Source: VRUE01 sp036406595 (GTDB lineage Bacteria; Actinomycetota; Thermoleophilia; Solirubrobacterales; 70-9). Taken from it: a stretch of DNA of 64,000 nucleotides. The first letter of the stretch is position 1. Every line of letters starts with the position of its first letter. The notes under the pieces were generated by a model. That model did no database searches and was not told the origin of the DNA. It saw only the letters and a list, made by a program, of their open reading frames with translations. Positions 26,143 to 34,291 of the stretch are shown piece after piece. A program made the translations under genes and the position numbers. The DNA lies in the NCBI GenBank assembly GCA_036406595.1, contig DASXAR010000074.1, forward strand, positions 1-64,000. The letters run 5' to 3'.

Positions 26143-26535
26143 ATGGGTTTGAGCGATAACCGGGTCGGGGCGACTATCGCCGTCTCCGACATGGATCAGG
26201 CCAGGGGCTTCTACGAGGGCAAGCTGGGACTGACCCCGGGCGGCATGGAGGGCCCACACGGTGTTCTCTACCAGTGCGGAGAGGGCAGCACGCTGCTCGT
26301 CTACCACTCGCCCGAGCACGCCGGCAAGGCGACCGCCACGGTCGCCACCTGGGAAGTGCCGGACCTCGATCGGACCGTCGACGAGCTCGCCGCCAATGGC
26401 GTGACATTCGAGCGCTACGAGGGCTTCGAGGGCGACGAGCGTGGCATCCACCCGGCCGGGGAAGACGGCGCCGGGCGGATCGCCTGGTTCAAGGACCCCG
26501 AGGGCAACACGATCGCCGTCGGCCAGTTCGACTGA
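26143..26535 (+). CDS. VOC family protein (glyoxalase-like)
   Basis: The 130-residue VOC protein has ATIAVSDMDQARGFYEGKLGL at the start and FKDPEGNTIAVGQFD at the C-terminus, the common VOC end motif with the metal-ligand Glu. A strong AAGGAGG ribosome site precedes the ATG. It is probably co-transcribed with the upstream VOC gene and ends in a convergent hairpin. The substrate is unknown. Confidence 0.88.
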   Translation: MGLSDNRVGATIAVSDMDQARGFYEGKLGLTPGGMEGPHGVLYQCGEGSTLLVYHSPEHAGKATATVATWEVPDLDRTVDELAANGVTFERYEGFEGDERGIHPAGEDGAGRIAWFKDPEGNTIAVGQFD

Positions 26536-26540
26536 CCGCG

Positions 26541-26559
26541 GCCGGCGGGCTCCGCCGGC
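26541..26559. terminator. perfect hairpin between convergent genes
   Basis: GCCGGCGG (26541-26548) and CCGCCGGC (26552-26559) form a perfect 8-bp stem with a 3-base GCT loop. It fills the space between the VOC stop (26535) and the cupin stop (26560). There is no T-tract, but placement suggests a bidirectional transcription terminator. Confidence 0.6.
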
Positions 26560-27036
26560 TCAGCCCGCCTCGGGCTCGCCCTCCCAGTAGTCGACACCGC
26601 TGTCGCGCCTGACGATGCGGTCGTCGTCCTCGTTCCCGGTCCAGACCGCGATCTTGTCGCTGTCGGGATAGACGGTCGCGGTCGGGTAGGTGACCTCGGA
26701 GAACATCAGCACCCGCGCCGTCTCCTCACCGCGGTTGTGGATGCCGTGGGCGCCCTCCGGACCGCGGGGGAAGCAGACGACGTCCCAGGGGTCCAGCTCC
26801 TCGCTGCCGCCGGGATGCCGCACGGTCGGCCGGCCCTCCAGCACCAGCAGCCACTCCTCCTCGCCGTACTCGTAGTGATAGGGACAGACCCCCTGCCCCG
26901 GTGGCAGCTCATAGACGCTCGCCCCGACGCGGCTGCCGCCGACCAGCTTCCCCAACCGCACCATTCCCGCCCGGAAGCCGGCCGGATCCTTCTCGTCGTA
27001 GGAGAAGTCCGGATCCGAGATGTTGAACCGCCGCAC
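26560..27036 (-). CDS. cupin domain protein
   Basis: The 158-residue single-cupin protein has the first cupin motif as PYHYEYGEEEWLLVLEGRP (G-x-x-H-x-H-type, with metal ligands His/His/Glu) and the second as FPRGPEGAHGIHNRG. The C-terminus has SDKIAVWTG. Many relatives are sugar- or mannose-binding or metal-dependent enzymes; here the function is open. Its stop lies next to the GC hairpin. Confidence 0.85.
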   Translation of the reverse strand: MRRFNISDPDFSYDEKDPAGFRAGMVRLGKLVGGSRVGASVYELPPGQGVCPYHYEYGEEEWLLVLEGRPTVRHPGGSEELDPWDVVCFPRGPEGAHGIHNRGEETARVLMFSEVTYPTATVYPDSDKIAVWTGNEDDDRIVRRDSGVDYWEGEPEAG

Positions 27037-27084
27037 GACCCGAAGCTAGCACCGTGTCCGTCTGGGGCCGAGCTGGGCCCCGGC

Positions 27085-27372
27085 TCACGGGCCGCGGCGC
27101 CGCGAGAGCGCGAGCAGGAGGTAGGCGACGGCCGCCACGAACACGAACAGGATCGTGCTCTGGATCACATAGCCGTATCCGAATTCGCTCGAGTTGATCG
27201 AGAAGCTATTGGCCAGAAATGGCGCTTCGCCGACGAAGGCTGCGATCAGCGGTGCGATCAGGTTGGCGACGATCGCTTCGAGGAGCGTGAAGGTCGCCAG
27301 GGCGATCAGCAGGCCGACGGCGATCGCGATCACGTCGTTGCGAAGGACCAGCTTCCTGAACTCCTCGAGCAT
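27085..27372 (-). CDS. mscL: MscL-type large-conductance mechanosensitive channel (short)
   Basis: The 95-residue protein begins MLEEFRKLVLRNDVIAIAVG, matching the MscL N-terminal amphipathic helix and pore helix. A periplasmic loop with NSSEFGYGYV and a second membrane helix IQSTILFVFVAAVAYLLLA follow. It would release solutes on hypo-osmotic shock. It is shorter than the usual ~130-150 residues because the C-terminal cytoplasmic bundle is missing, ending RRRGP right after helix 2. The pore glycine pattern is also weaker than usual, so channel properties may differ. Confidence 0.8.
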   Translation of the reverse strand: MLEEFRKLVLRNDVIAIAVGLLIALATFTLLEAIVANLIAPLIAAFVGEAPFLANSFSINSSEFGYGYVIQSTILFVFVAAVAYLLLALSRRRGP

Positions 27373-27429
27373 CGTGTGTCTCCCTCTCCGGTTGCAGCCG
27401 GAGTTCTAGGGGAAGCCGCGGACCTCTCC

Positions 27430-30400
27430 TCAGCGGCCGCGTCGGCCGAAGCTGTGGCCGGCCGGCGCGACCGCGCGCAGCTCGGCGACCGCGCGGCGGC
27501 GCAGCTCGTGCCCGTCGCGGCGTTCCCGGCGGCGCGAGACGTCGGGGGGAGTGCGCGGGGCCGGCTCCGGCTCCTCCAGCTCACCCAGCTCGGCGACGAG
27601 CACGTTGGTCGTACCCTCGCGGCGCTCGAGACGCCCCCTTGCCCGGACGAGCGGCGCGGCGCGGACCTCGGCCCGGAAGCGGTCGTAGACCGGCGGCGGC
27701 ACGATCAGGTTGACGGTCCCCCGCTCGTCTTCGATCAGCATGAAGACGATGCCCTTCGCGGTGTCGGGGCGCTGGCGGGCAACGACCATCCCCGCCACCT
27801 CGACGGAGGCGCCGTCGGCGATCCGCTCCAGGTCCGTGCTGCGGAGCAGCCCGGGCTCGAGACCCCCCCGCATCAGCGCCATCGGGTGCGCGCCGAGCGT
27901 CATCCCGGTCGATCGGTAGTCGGCGATCGCCTCCCCCCACTCGCCCAGAGGCTGCAGCGAGGGCGCCCCAGGCGTCTCCAGCGGCAGCGCCATCTGCGTC
28001 CCCTCCGCGTGGCGCGCGCCGGTCGCCGCGACCCCCGTCTCCCAGAGCGCCTCCCGCCTCTTCGCCGACGGGTCTGAAAGTGAAGATATAGGCGACTTTC
28101 CGGCCCGTCGGCGGGTCGTGGCGACCAGGTTGTCGAGCGCGCCGGCCCAGGCGAGTCGCTCGAGGCCGTCGCGGCCGGCCCCAGAGCGCGAGGCGAGGTC
28201 GGCGATGCCGCGGTAGCCGGCGCGCTCGCGCTCTTCCACCAACGACTCCATCTCCTCCTCGCGCACGCCCTTCACGTAGCCGAGCCCGATCCGCACCACC
28301 AGCCCGCCGCGCAGCTCCGCTTCCCCCGCCGATGGGCCTATTTCCCACGATATGCGTGGGTTTCCGTCCCGTCGGCGGGGGTGGCGGGGAGATTCGACGT
28401 GGCAGAGGACGTGGCTGCGGTTGACGTCGGGCGGCGCGAGGCGCACCCCCCGCCGCTGCGCCTCGTGGACCAGCGCGTCGGGAGGGTAGAAGCCCATCGG
28501 CTGCTCGTTCAGCAGCGAGCAGAGGAACTCCGGCGCATAGTGGATGCGCAGCCAGGCCGACTGGTAGGCGAGCAGGCCGAACGCGGCCGAGTGCGCCTTG
28601 GGGAAGCCAAATCCGGAGAAGCCCTGGATCTGCTCCCAGACGCGCCTCGCCACCCGCGGCGGCACGCCGCGGGAGCGGGCGCCGGCGAGGAAGCGCTCGT
28701 GGTGCTTCTCGAGCTCGGCCTCCGAGCGCTTGCGGCTCATCGCCCGCCGCAGCCCCTCCGCCTCCGAGGAGCTGAAACCGGCCAGCTCCATCGCCACCTC
28801 GATCACCTGCTCCTGGAAGACGATCGTCCCCAGCGTCTCCTCCAGCACCGGCTTCAGCAGCGGGTGCTCGTAGGGAATCTCGAAGGAGGGGTCCTCACGC
28901 AGCCGCTTGCGGCGCTCGATGTAGGGGTGGATCGCGCCGCCCTGGATCGGGCCGGGACGGACCAGCGCCACCTGCACGGTGAGGTCGTCGAGGTTGCGCG
29001 GCCGGGTGCGCGGCAGCATCTGCATCTGGGCACGGCTCTCGATCTGGAAGACGCCGGTCGTCTCCGCGGCGCGGATCGACTCGTAGGTCTCGGCGTCGTC
29101 GAGCGGGATGCGCGAGAGGTCGAGGCGCTCGCCGCGCGCCCGGCCGACCTCCTCGACGCAGCGCTCGACCGCCGACAGCATTCCCAGCCCGAGCAAATCG
29201 ATCTTGAGGAAGCCGGCGTCGGCACAGGAGTCCTTGTCCCACTGGACGATCTGGCGGCCCTCCATCGCCGCGGGCACCACCGGGCAGACGTCGAGCAGGG
29301 GCAGCGTCGATATGACCATCCCGCCGGGATGCTGGGAGGCGTGGCGGGGAAGCCCCATAGCCTCGCCGCAGAGCCCGAACAGCGCCCGCCAGCCTGGCGC
29401 GGCGGCGCGGCGGGCGCCGATCGCCGCGATCGCGCAGCGCTCGATCTCGTTCGCTCCCTCGTGGAAGCCGACCGTCTTCGCGACCCGGTCGATCTCCTGC
29501 GGCGGCAGCGCCAGCGCCTTGCCGAGGTCGCGCACCGCGCCGCGCGGACGGTAGGTCGGGAAGGCGGCGACCAGCGCGGAGCGGTCGGCCCCGTAGCGCT
29601 CGTGGACCCGGGGGATCAGCTTCTCGCGGATGTCGCGCGGAAAGTCGAGGTCGATGTCGGGCATCGAGGTCGCCTCCTCGTTGAGGAAGCGGCCCGGGAA
29701 GAGCTCGGCCTCGACCGGGTCGACGTGGGAGAGGCCGGTCAGATAGCAGACGATCGAGCTGACGCTCGACCCCCTGCCCCGGCCGGGCGGAAGGACGGCG
29801 CGGGCGGACTCGGCCCCGCGCACCTCGCGCGCCACCTCGCGGGCGAGCTCGAGCAGGTCCCGGTGGAGAAGAAAGAAGCCCGAGAGGCCGAGGTGGCTGA
29901 TGGTCACGAGCTCCCGCTCGAGCCTCCCCTCGGCCTCGCGGCGGCGTCGCGAGGCGGCGTAGCGCTCGGCCAGCCGGGCGCGGCAGACGGCCGCCAGCTC
30001 GGCGTCGGCGGCGGGGTTCTCCGAGCCCGGATAGCGGTACCCGAGCCCCTCGGTCAGATCGAAGCGGAGGCGATCCGCCAGGCGCAGCGTCTCGGCCACC
30101 GCATCGGGGTGCTCCGCGAAGCGTGCCGCCATCGCCCGCGGCGAGGCCAGGACGGAGCTCGAGTTCCCCCGCCGCTGCGGCTCGGAGGTCTCCAGCGTGG
30201 CTCCCAGCCGCACCGCGACGAGGGCGTCCTGGAGCGGCGCGCGGGAGCGGGCGTGCGAGTGGACGTTGCCGGTCGCCACGCAGGGAACCCCGAGCCGCTC
30301 CGCCAGCCCGGCGAGGCGGCGGTTCCGGGCCCGGTCGCGGCGCCAATAGGGCCGCTGCAGCTCGACCCTGAAGCCCTCCCGCCCGAAGGCGGCGAGCAGC

Positions 30401-30885
30401 CGCCGCGCCAGGTCCGCCCCCCGCCTCCATTCACCCGCCTCCCAGGCGCCCGCCAGGACGCCGTCGCCGGCGCAGCCCGAGAGACAGACGAGGCCGCCGG
30501 CGTGCTCCTCGACCCTCTCCAGCGGCACCCAGGGCTGCTCGGCGCTGCGCGCCGTGTTGTCGCGGGTGTGCGCGTGGGCGTGGGTGAGCAGCCGGCAGAG
30601 GTTGCGGTAGCCGGCGCCGCTCTCGACCAGCAGCGTCAGGTGGGCCCGCCGGCCTGGCGCCGTCTCTACCGTCAGCTCGGCTCCGGTGATCGCCCTGAGC
30701 CCGAGGCCCTGGCAGACCTGGGCGAACTCCATCGACCCCCAGGTCCCGTCGTGGTCGGTGAGGGCGAGGGCCGGATAGCCGAGCTCGGCGGCGGCGGACG
30801 CGAGCTCCAGCGGCGTCGAGGCCCCGTCGAGGAAGGAGAAGGCCGAGTGGGCGTGCAGCTCGATGTAGGGGGCGCCCTCCATCAT
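27430..30885 (-). CDS. dnaE2: error-prone DNA polymerase III alpha subunit DnaE2
   Basis: The 1151-residue protein starts MMEGAPYIELHAHSAFSFLDG, a PHP domain, with LTDHDG following. The polymerase core has PGRGRGSSVSS and the catalytic acidic motif MPDIDLDFP. The thumb and fingers contain GFGFPKAHSAAFGLLAYQSAW, and an OB fold lies near the end (SVEVAGMVVARQRPDTAKGIVFMLIEDE). DnaE2 does translesion synthesis under SOS together with ImuB. The ATG at 30885 overlaps the DUF6504 stop by 4 bases, which fixes the start; the longer open frame to 31014 is read-through. It is the last gene of the imuB cassette. Confidence 0.93.
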   Translation of the reverse strand: MMEGAPYIELHAHSAFSFLDGASTPLELASAAAELGYPALALTDHDGTWGSMEFAQVCQGLGLRAITGAELTVETAPGRRAHLTLLVESGAGYRNLCRLLTHAHAHTRDNTARSAEQPWVPLERVEEHAGGLVCLSGCAGDGVLAGAWEAGEWRRGADLARRLLAAFGREGFRVELQRPYWRRDRARNRRLAGLAERLGVPCVATGNVHSHARSRAPLQDALVAVRLGATLETSEPQRRGNSSSVLASPRAMAARFAEHPDAVAETLRLADRLRFDLTEGLGYRYPGSENPAADAELAAVCRARLAERYAASRRRREAEGRLERELVTISHLGLSGFFLLHRDLLELAREVAREVRGAESARAVLPPGRGRGSSVSSIVCYLTGLSHVDPVEAELFPGRFLNEEATSMPDIDLDFPRDIREKLIPRVHERYGADRSALVAAFPTYRPRGAVRDLGKALALPPQEIDRVAKTVGFHEGANEIERCAIAAIGARRAAAPGWRALFGLCGEAMGLPRHASQHPGGMVISTLPLLDVCPVVPAAMEGRQIVQWDKDSCADAGFLKIDLLGLGMLSAVERCVEEVGRARGERLDLSRIPLDDAETYESIRAAETTGVFQIESRAQMQMLPRTRPRNLDDLTVQVALVRPGPIQGGAIHPYIERRKRLREDPSFEIPYEHPLLKPVLEETLGTIVFQEQVIEVAMELAGFSSSEAEGLRRAMSRKRSEAELEKHHERFLAGARSRGVPPRVARRVWEQIQGFSGFGFPKAHSAAFGLLAYQSAWLRIHYAPEFLCSLLNEQPMGFYPPDALVHEAQRRGVRLAPPDVNRSHVLCHVESPRHPRRRDGNPRISWEIGPSAGEAELRGGLVVRIGLGYVKGVREEEMESLVEERERAGYRGIADLASRSGAGRDGLERLAWAGALDNLVATTRRRAGKSPISSLSDPSAKRREALWETGVAATGARHAEGTQMALPLETPGAPSLQPLGEWGEAIADYRSTGMTLGAHPMALMRGGLEPGLLRSTDLERIADGASVEVAGMVVARQRPDTAKGIVFMLIEDERGTVNLIVPPPVYDRFRAEVRAAPLVRARGRLERREGTTNVLVAELGELEEPEPAPRTPPDVSRRRERRDGHELRRRAVAELRAVAPAGHSFGRRGR

Positions 30886-31127
30886 GCTCGCTGCCGGAAC
30901 CAGCGACCGCGGCCGCTGCGAAAGACGGTGACGTCGCGGCCGTCGGCCAGCACCAGCTCGTAGTAGTGGCGGCGCAGCGGCCGTGGCGTCCACCAGCGGT
31001 CCTCGACCAGCCACTCCTCGCGGAGCGCCTCCACCGCGACCCCCTCGACCGCGAGCGGAGCGCCGTCCTCCCCGGCGCTCACGTCGACCCGGCGGGGCAC
31101 GTAGAGGCGGCGGGTCCCGGCGGTCAA
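30882..31127 (-). CDS. DUF6504 family small protein
   Basis: The 81-residue protein contains VEALREEWLVEDRWWTPRPLRRHYYELVLADGRDVTVFR. This matches a small conserved protein I recall between imuB and dnaE2 in many actinobacteria (DUF6504). Function is unknown; constant linkage suggests a mutasome accessory role, perhaps like ImuA' (inference). It overlaps dnaE2 (ATGA) and lies 24 bp after imuB. Confidence 0.8.
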   Translation of the reverse strand: MTAGTRRLYVPRRVDVSAGEDGAPLAVEGVAVEALREEWLVEDRWWTPRPLRRHYYELVLADGRDVTVFRSGRGRWFRQRA

Positions 31128-31151
31128 TGCATCGCCTCCGTGCCCAATGTC

Positions 31152-32141
31152 CTACACCGGAATGGAGGTGAGAATCGCGCGGCGCTCGGGCAGGCGGGAC
31201 CCCTCGTCGACCGGCAGCACCCTGAGCAGCGCGTCCGGCCCCTGCGCCGCGCGCACCTCGCGCAGGGCGGCGCCCAGCCGCAGGTGCCGCGGCTCGCGCC
31301 CGCCCGTCGCCAGCTCGAGCTGATCGGCAGCCCGCGGCCCGAGGCCGACCGCGCGCAGCCGCAGCAGGACGGCGGGTGCCGGGAGTTCCTCCAGGCGCGG
31401 CGCCAGCACCGTGCGCAGCACCCGGGGAGATGCGGTCGGCCTGCCGAGCCCCTGGAAGGCGCTCCAGCTGCCGCCGTCGCCGAGCAGCGCCCCCAGCCGC
31501 AGGCCGAGCAGTGTCCTGCCCCGACGCCGCGGGGCGGCGAGCAGCCGGTCGATCAGCAGCTCGAGGGCGCGGTCGAGCCGGGTGCCGGCCGTCCCTTCCG
31601 GCAGCGCGATCTCCTCGGCCAGCACCTCGTGCGGCTCACGCGGGCGCAGCGGCTCTTCCTCGCCGCGGGCGAGGCGGTGGGCGCGCAGGCCGGGCGGCCC
31701 GAAGCGGTCGGCGACCCGGTCGGGAGAGAGGGCGGCGAGCGAGCCCAGGGTGCCGATCCCGAGCCTCTCCATGCTCGCCAGGAGATCGCCCGCCGCGCGC
31801 TCCGGGACCCCGAGCCGGTCGGAGAGCGCCTCGACGGGCAGCGACGCGAGGGAGCCGGAGCGCCCGCCCGCCGCGGTCAGGGCCGCCAGACGGGTCGGCC
31901 CGGTCCCGAGCGATGCCCCGCCGCCTGCCGCCTCGCCGGCCGCGGCCAGCACCCCGGCGGAGTCGCCGCCGTGAATTCCACGAAGTCCGTCGACGGCGAA
32001 GAAGGCCTCCCCGAGGCGCTCGGACTCGACCGCGGCGCCGATCCCTTCCAGCGCTCGCAGCACCTCCTCCCAGCGGTCCTCCGGAGGCGCTCCCGGCTCG
32101 CCTGAGGCAGTTTCGCTTTGCAGGACGCAGGCGATCTCCAT
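31152..32141 (-). CDS. imuB: ImuB-like Y-family polymerase homologue with internal N-terminal deletion
   Basis: The 329-residue protein keeps the ImuB middle (EDRWEEVLRALEGIGAAVESERLGEAFFAVDGL), helix-hairpin-helix region (MERLGIGTLGSLAALSPDRVADRFGPPGLRAHRLARG), and C-terminal little-finger-like part. ImuB proteins are usually ~500 residues and start with a palm strand plus about 70 more residues before this point. Here MEIACVL, which looks like the authentic first strand, is joined directly to QSETASGEPG. So about 60-70 codons seem deleted in frame. The thumb/linker around residue 90 also looks short. ImuB is a catalytically dead scaffold, so partial function is possible. It is preceded by a perfect SOS box. 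Confidence 0.82.
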   Translation of the reverse strand: MEIACVLQSETASGEPGAPPEDRWEEVLRALEGIGAAVESERLGEAFFAVDGLRGIHGGDSAGVLAAAGEAAGGGASLGTGPTRLAALTAAGGRSGSLASLPVEALSDRLGVPERAAGDLLASMERLGIGTLGSLAALSPDRVADRFGPPGLRAHRLARGEEEPLRPREPHEVLAEEIALPEGTAGTRLDRALELLIDRLLAAPRRRGRTLLGLRLGALLGDGGSWSAFQGLGRPTASPRVLRTVLAPRLEELPAPAVLLRLRAVGLGPRAADQLELATGGREPRHLRLGAALREVRAAQGPDALLRVLPVDEGSRLPERRAILTSIPV

Positions 32142-32158
32142 ACGAACGTATGTTCGTA
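32141..32158 (-). promoter_or_regulatory. LexA (SOS) box
   Basis: TACGAAC-GTAT-GTTCGTA is an inverted repeat with perfect 7-bp arms and contains GAAC-N4-GTTC, the actinobacterial/Gram-positive LexA site. It abuts the imuB start codon (32139-32141) and overlaps the -10 and start point of its promoter, so LexA binding would block transcription of imuB-DUF6504-dnaE2. Confidence 0.9.
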
Positions 32159-32178
32159 CAAAGGCGCGCGGAGGTCAA
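32150..32178 (-). promoter_or_regulatory. promoter of the imuB operon
   Basis: On the minus strand TTGACC (32173-32178) and GAACAT (32150-32155) are 17 bp apart. The start codon follows 8 nt after the -10, pointing to a leaderless transcript. The -10 lies inside the SOS box, so repressor and polymerase compete directly. The -10 is a weak match, as expected for an inducible promoter. Confidence 0.55.
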
Positions 32179-32209
32179 GCGCTCCCCGCCGATGGAAGGT
32201 GGCTTGCGC

Positions 32210-33457
32210 TCAGAGACGGACGAGCTTCGACGAGTCGATGTCCCGGGTGACTCCCCGAAAGTCGATCACCAGCGGCGCCGCCTCGACGACCGCCTCGTAG
32301 TCGACCTCGGCGTGGGCGGTGACGATCGCCGCCAGGTCGGCCTCCGCCAACGCCTCCTCCAGCGAGACCGAGGAAAGCCCGCTCTCGGCGAGCTGCGGGA
32401 CGAAGGGATCGTGGTAGGAGACCTCCGCGCCCTGCTCCTGGAGGATCCTGATGATCTTCAGCGCGGGCGACTCGCGGATGTCGCCGACCCCCCGCTTGTA
32501 GCTGACCCCGAGGAGCAGGATCCGCGAGCCCCGCAGCGGCTTGCCGGCGTCGTTGAGGGCGCGCGCGATGCGGTCCACGCAGAACGCCGGCTGGGCGCGG
32601 TTGACCTTGCCGGCGAGCTCGATGAACTCGGGGTAGAAGTCGTGTTCGCGCGCCTTGAAGGCGAGATAGAAGGGATCGACCGGAAGGCAGTGACCTCCCA
32701 TGCCCGGCCCCGGGTCGAAGCGCATGAAGCCAAAGGGCTTCGTCGCCGCCGCGTCGATCACCTCCCAGACGTCGATGCCGAGCCGGTCGCAGAGCTGGGC
32801 CAGCTCGTTGACCAGCGCGATGTTCACCGAGCGGAAGATGTTCTCCAGAAGCTTCGAGAGCTCGGCGGCCTCCGGGCTCGACAGCACCACCACCTCGTCG
32901 CAGACGAGCGAGTACAGCTCCCGCGCCCGCTCGGCGCATCCCTCGGTCACGCCGCCGACCAGCTTCGGCGTGGTGCGCACCGTGTAGTCGGTGCGGCCGG
33001 GATCGATGCGCTCCGGGGAGAAGGCGAGATGGAAGTCCTCGCCGACCGACATCCCCGACTCCTCGAAGACCGGCAGCAGCCGCTCGCGCGTCGTCCCCGG
33101 GTACGTCGTCGACTCGAGCACGACCAGCTGCCCACGGCGGAGCACTCCGGCGAGGCCGTTGGTGGCGTCGAGCAGGTAGGTGAGGTCCGGTTCGCGCGAG
33201 CTCGTCAGCGGGGTCGGGACGCAGATGATGATCGCGTCGCAGGGCTCGAGGTCGGCATAGCTCGCGGTCGTCTGCAGCCTCTCCCGAAGCGGCGCCAGGG
33301 TGTCGTCGGCGATGTCCTCGACGTAGCTTCGGCCCTCCTCGAGCGCCTTCAGCTTGTGCGCGTCGGTGTCGAGCCCGACGACGTCGTTCCCGGCCTCGGC
33401 AAAGGCGACCGCGAGCGGCAACCCGACGTAACCGAGGCCGACGATCCCGATTCTCAT
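32210..33457 (-). CDS. UDP-N-acetylglucosamine/UDP-glucose 6-dehydrogenase family
   Basis: The 415-residue enzyme has an N-terminal NAD Rossmann fold (MRIGIVGLGYVGLPLAVAF), CVPTPL, a central helix bundle (ELSKLLENIFRSVNIALVNELA), the catalytic Cys in GPGMGGHCLPVDPFYL, and a C-terminal UDP-binding domain with LGVSYKRGVGDIRESPALKI. The GGHC-PVDP form is that of WbpA/WecC-type UDP-HexNAc dehydrogenases rather than GGSCFPKD UDP-glucose dehydrogenase, so it probably makes a UDP-HexNAc uronic acid for surface polysaccharide. It sits 6 kb away from the polysaccharide locus. The ATG at 33457 fits the Rossmann start. TetR is divergent. Confidence 0.9.
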   Translation of the reverse strand: MRIGIVGLGYVGLPLAVAFAEAGNDVVGLDTDAHKLKALEEGRSYVEDIADDTLAPLRERLQTTASYADLEPCDAIIICVPTPLTSSREPDLTYLLDATNGLAGVLRRGQLVVLESTTYPGTTRERLLPVFEESGMSVGEDFHLAFSPERIDPGRTDYTVRTTPKLVGGVTEGCAERARELYSLVCDEVVVLSSPEAAELSKLLENIFRSVNIALVNELAQLCDRLGIDVWEVIDAAATKPFGFMRFDPGPGMGGHCLPVDPFYLAFKAREHDFYPEFIELAGKVNRAQPAFCVDRIARALNDAGKPLRGSRILLLGVSYKRGVGDIRESPALKIIRILQEQGAEVSYHDPFVPQLAESGLSSVSLEEALAEADLAAIVTAHAEVDYEAVVEAAPLVIDFRGVTRDIDSSKLVRL

Positions 33458-33460
33458 GCC

Positions 33461-33507
33461 GGGCAGTCTAAGCGGGAGGCTGGTTGGACAGGTCTCGGGT
33501 ACTGCCC
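33461..33507. promoter_or_regulatory. inverted repeat between dehydrogenase and TetR genes
   Basis: GGGCAGT (33461-33467) and ACTGCCC (33501-33507) are perfect 7-bp arms 33 bp apart, spanning the 62-bp divergent gap. It may be an operator for the TetR protein acting on both genes, but the spacing is wide for a single TetR dimer and the site is unproven. Confidence 0.35.
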
Positions 33508-33519
33508 TAAATTGGAGAA

Positions 33520-34200
33520 GTGGATTCGCCATCCGCATCGGACCCGAGGTCTGCGCCGGCCGGCCGCCACGGTCTTCCACAGGCATACGCAGCTCGATCC
33601 CAGCGGGAGCGGCTGCGCGAGGCGATGGTCAGGGTCGCGGCGGCGAAGGGGTACGAGGCGACGACGGTGACCGACGTGATCGAGGTCGCCGGGGTCTCGC
33701 GGACGACCTTCCACGAAACGTTCCCCGACAAGGCCGCCTGCTTCCTGGAGGCCTACGACGCCGTCATCGACGTGCTGGTGGCCCACGTCTCCAGCGCCTA
33801 CGAAGCGACCGCCGGCGAGCGCTGGCCCGACCGGATCATCGCCGCCCTCGACGCGCTGGTCGAGCTGCTCTCTGTCGAGTCGGACATAGCGCGGATGGCG
33901 ATGGTCGAGATCACCGTCGCCGGCGAGGACGCGAGAGAGCGGTACCGGGCCGCGCTCGCCCGCTTCACGCCCCTCCTAGAGGAGGGTCGCGTCTACTCGG
34001 GGCAGGGCGACAAGCTGCCGGCGGACACGGCGCGCTTCGCGATCGGCGGCGCGACCTCGATGATCTTCGACGAGGTCAGGGCGGGTCGCGGCCCGGAGCT
34101 GCGGCGCATCCTCCCCGACCTGGTCTTCGCCGTCCTCATGCCCTACCTCGGCCCCGAACAGGCCGAGGAGGAGATGCGCCGGGTCCGCGAGCAGGGGTGA
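33520..34200 (+). CDS. TetR family transcriptional regulator
   Basis: The 226-residue protein has a TetR helix-turn-helix at ~32-75 (REAMVRVAAAKGYEATTVTDVIEVAGVSRTTFHETFPDKAACFLEAYD). The rest is the all-helical ligand and dimer domain. The start is a GTG behind GGAGAA. The N-terminal ~25 residues are low-complexity. It may control its own gene and the divergent sugar-nucleotide dehydrogenase, or act elsewhere; no ligand can be guessed. It converges with the enoyl-CoA hydratase gene. Confidence 0.9.
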   Translation: MDSPSASDPRSAPAGRHGLPQAYAARSQRERLREAMVRVAAAKGYEATTVTDVIEVAGVSRTTFHETFPDKAACFLEAYDAVIDVLVAHVSSAYEATAGERWPDRIIAALDALVELLSVESDIARMAMVEITVAGEDARERYRAALARFTPLLEEGRVYSGQGDKLPADTARFAIGGATSMIFDEVRAGRGPELRRILPDLVFAVLMPYLGPEQAEEEMRRVREQG

Positions 34201-34291
34201 ATCAGGCGCCCCGGACGCGGGCGCGCGGGCGCGAGATCTCCGGTGGTGACGAGCGCGTCCGCGCGGGAGCGGAGGAGGCGCCGCCTTATAT

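Noticed and set aside
28381..30963. 860-codon plus-strand open frame opposite dnaE2
   Set aside because: It is the antisense shadow of dnaE2: composition is Arg/Gly/Leu/Val noise without family motifs, and dnaE2 has all its conserved blocks. The same holds for long frames at 22697-24685, 31376-33670, 43513-44742 and 47553-49883.
31636..32178. Alternative minus-strand frames over the imuB 5' end as the missing N-terminus
   Set aside because: Neither frame (31636-32178 or 31877-32161) contains ImuB palm motifs, and the gap to the upstream gene's stop is too small to hold ~70 codons.
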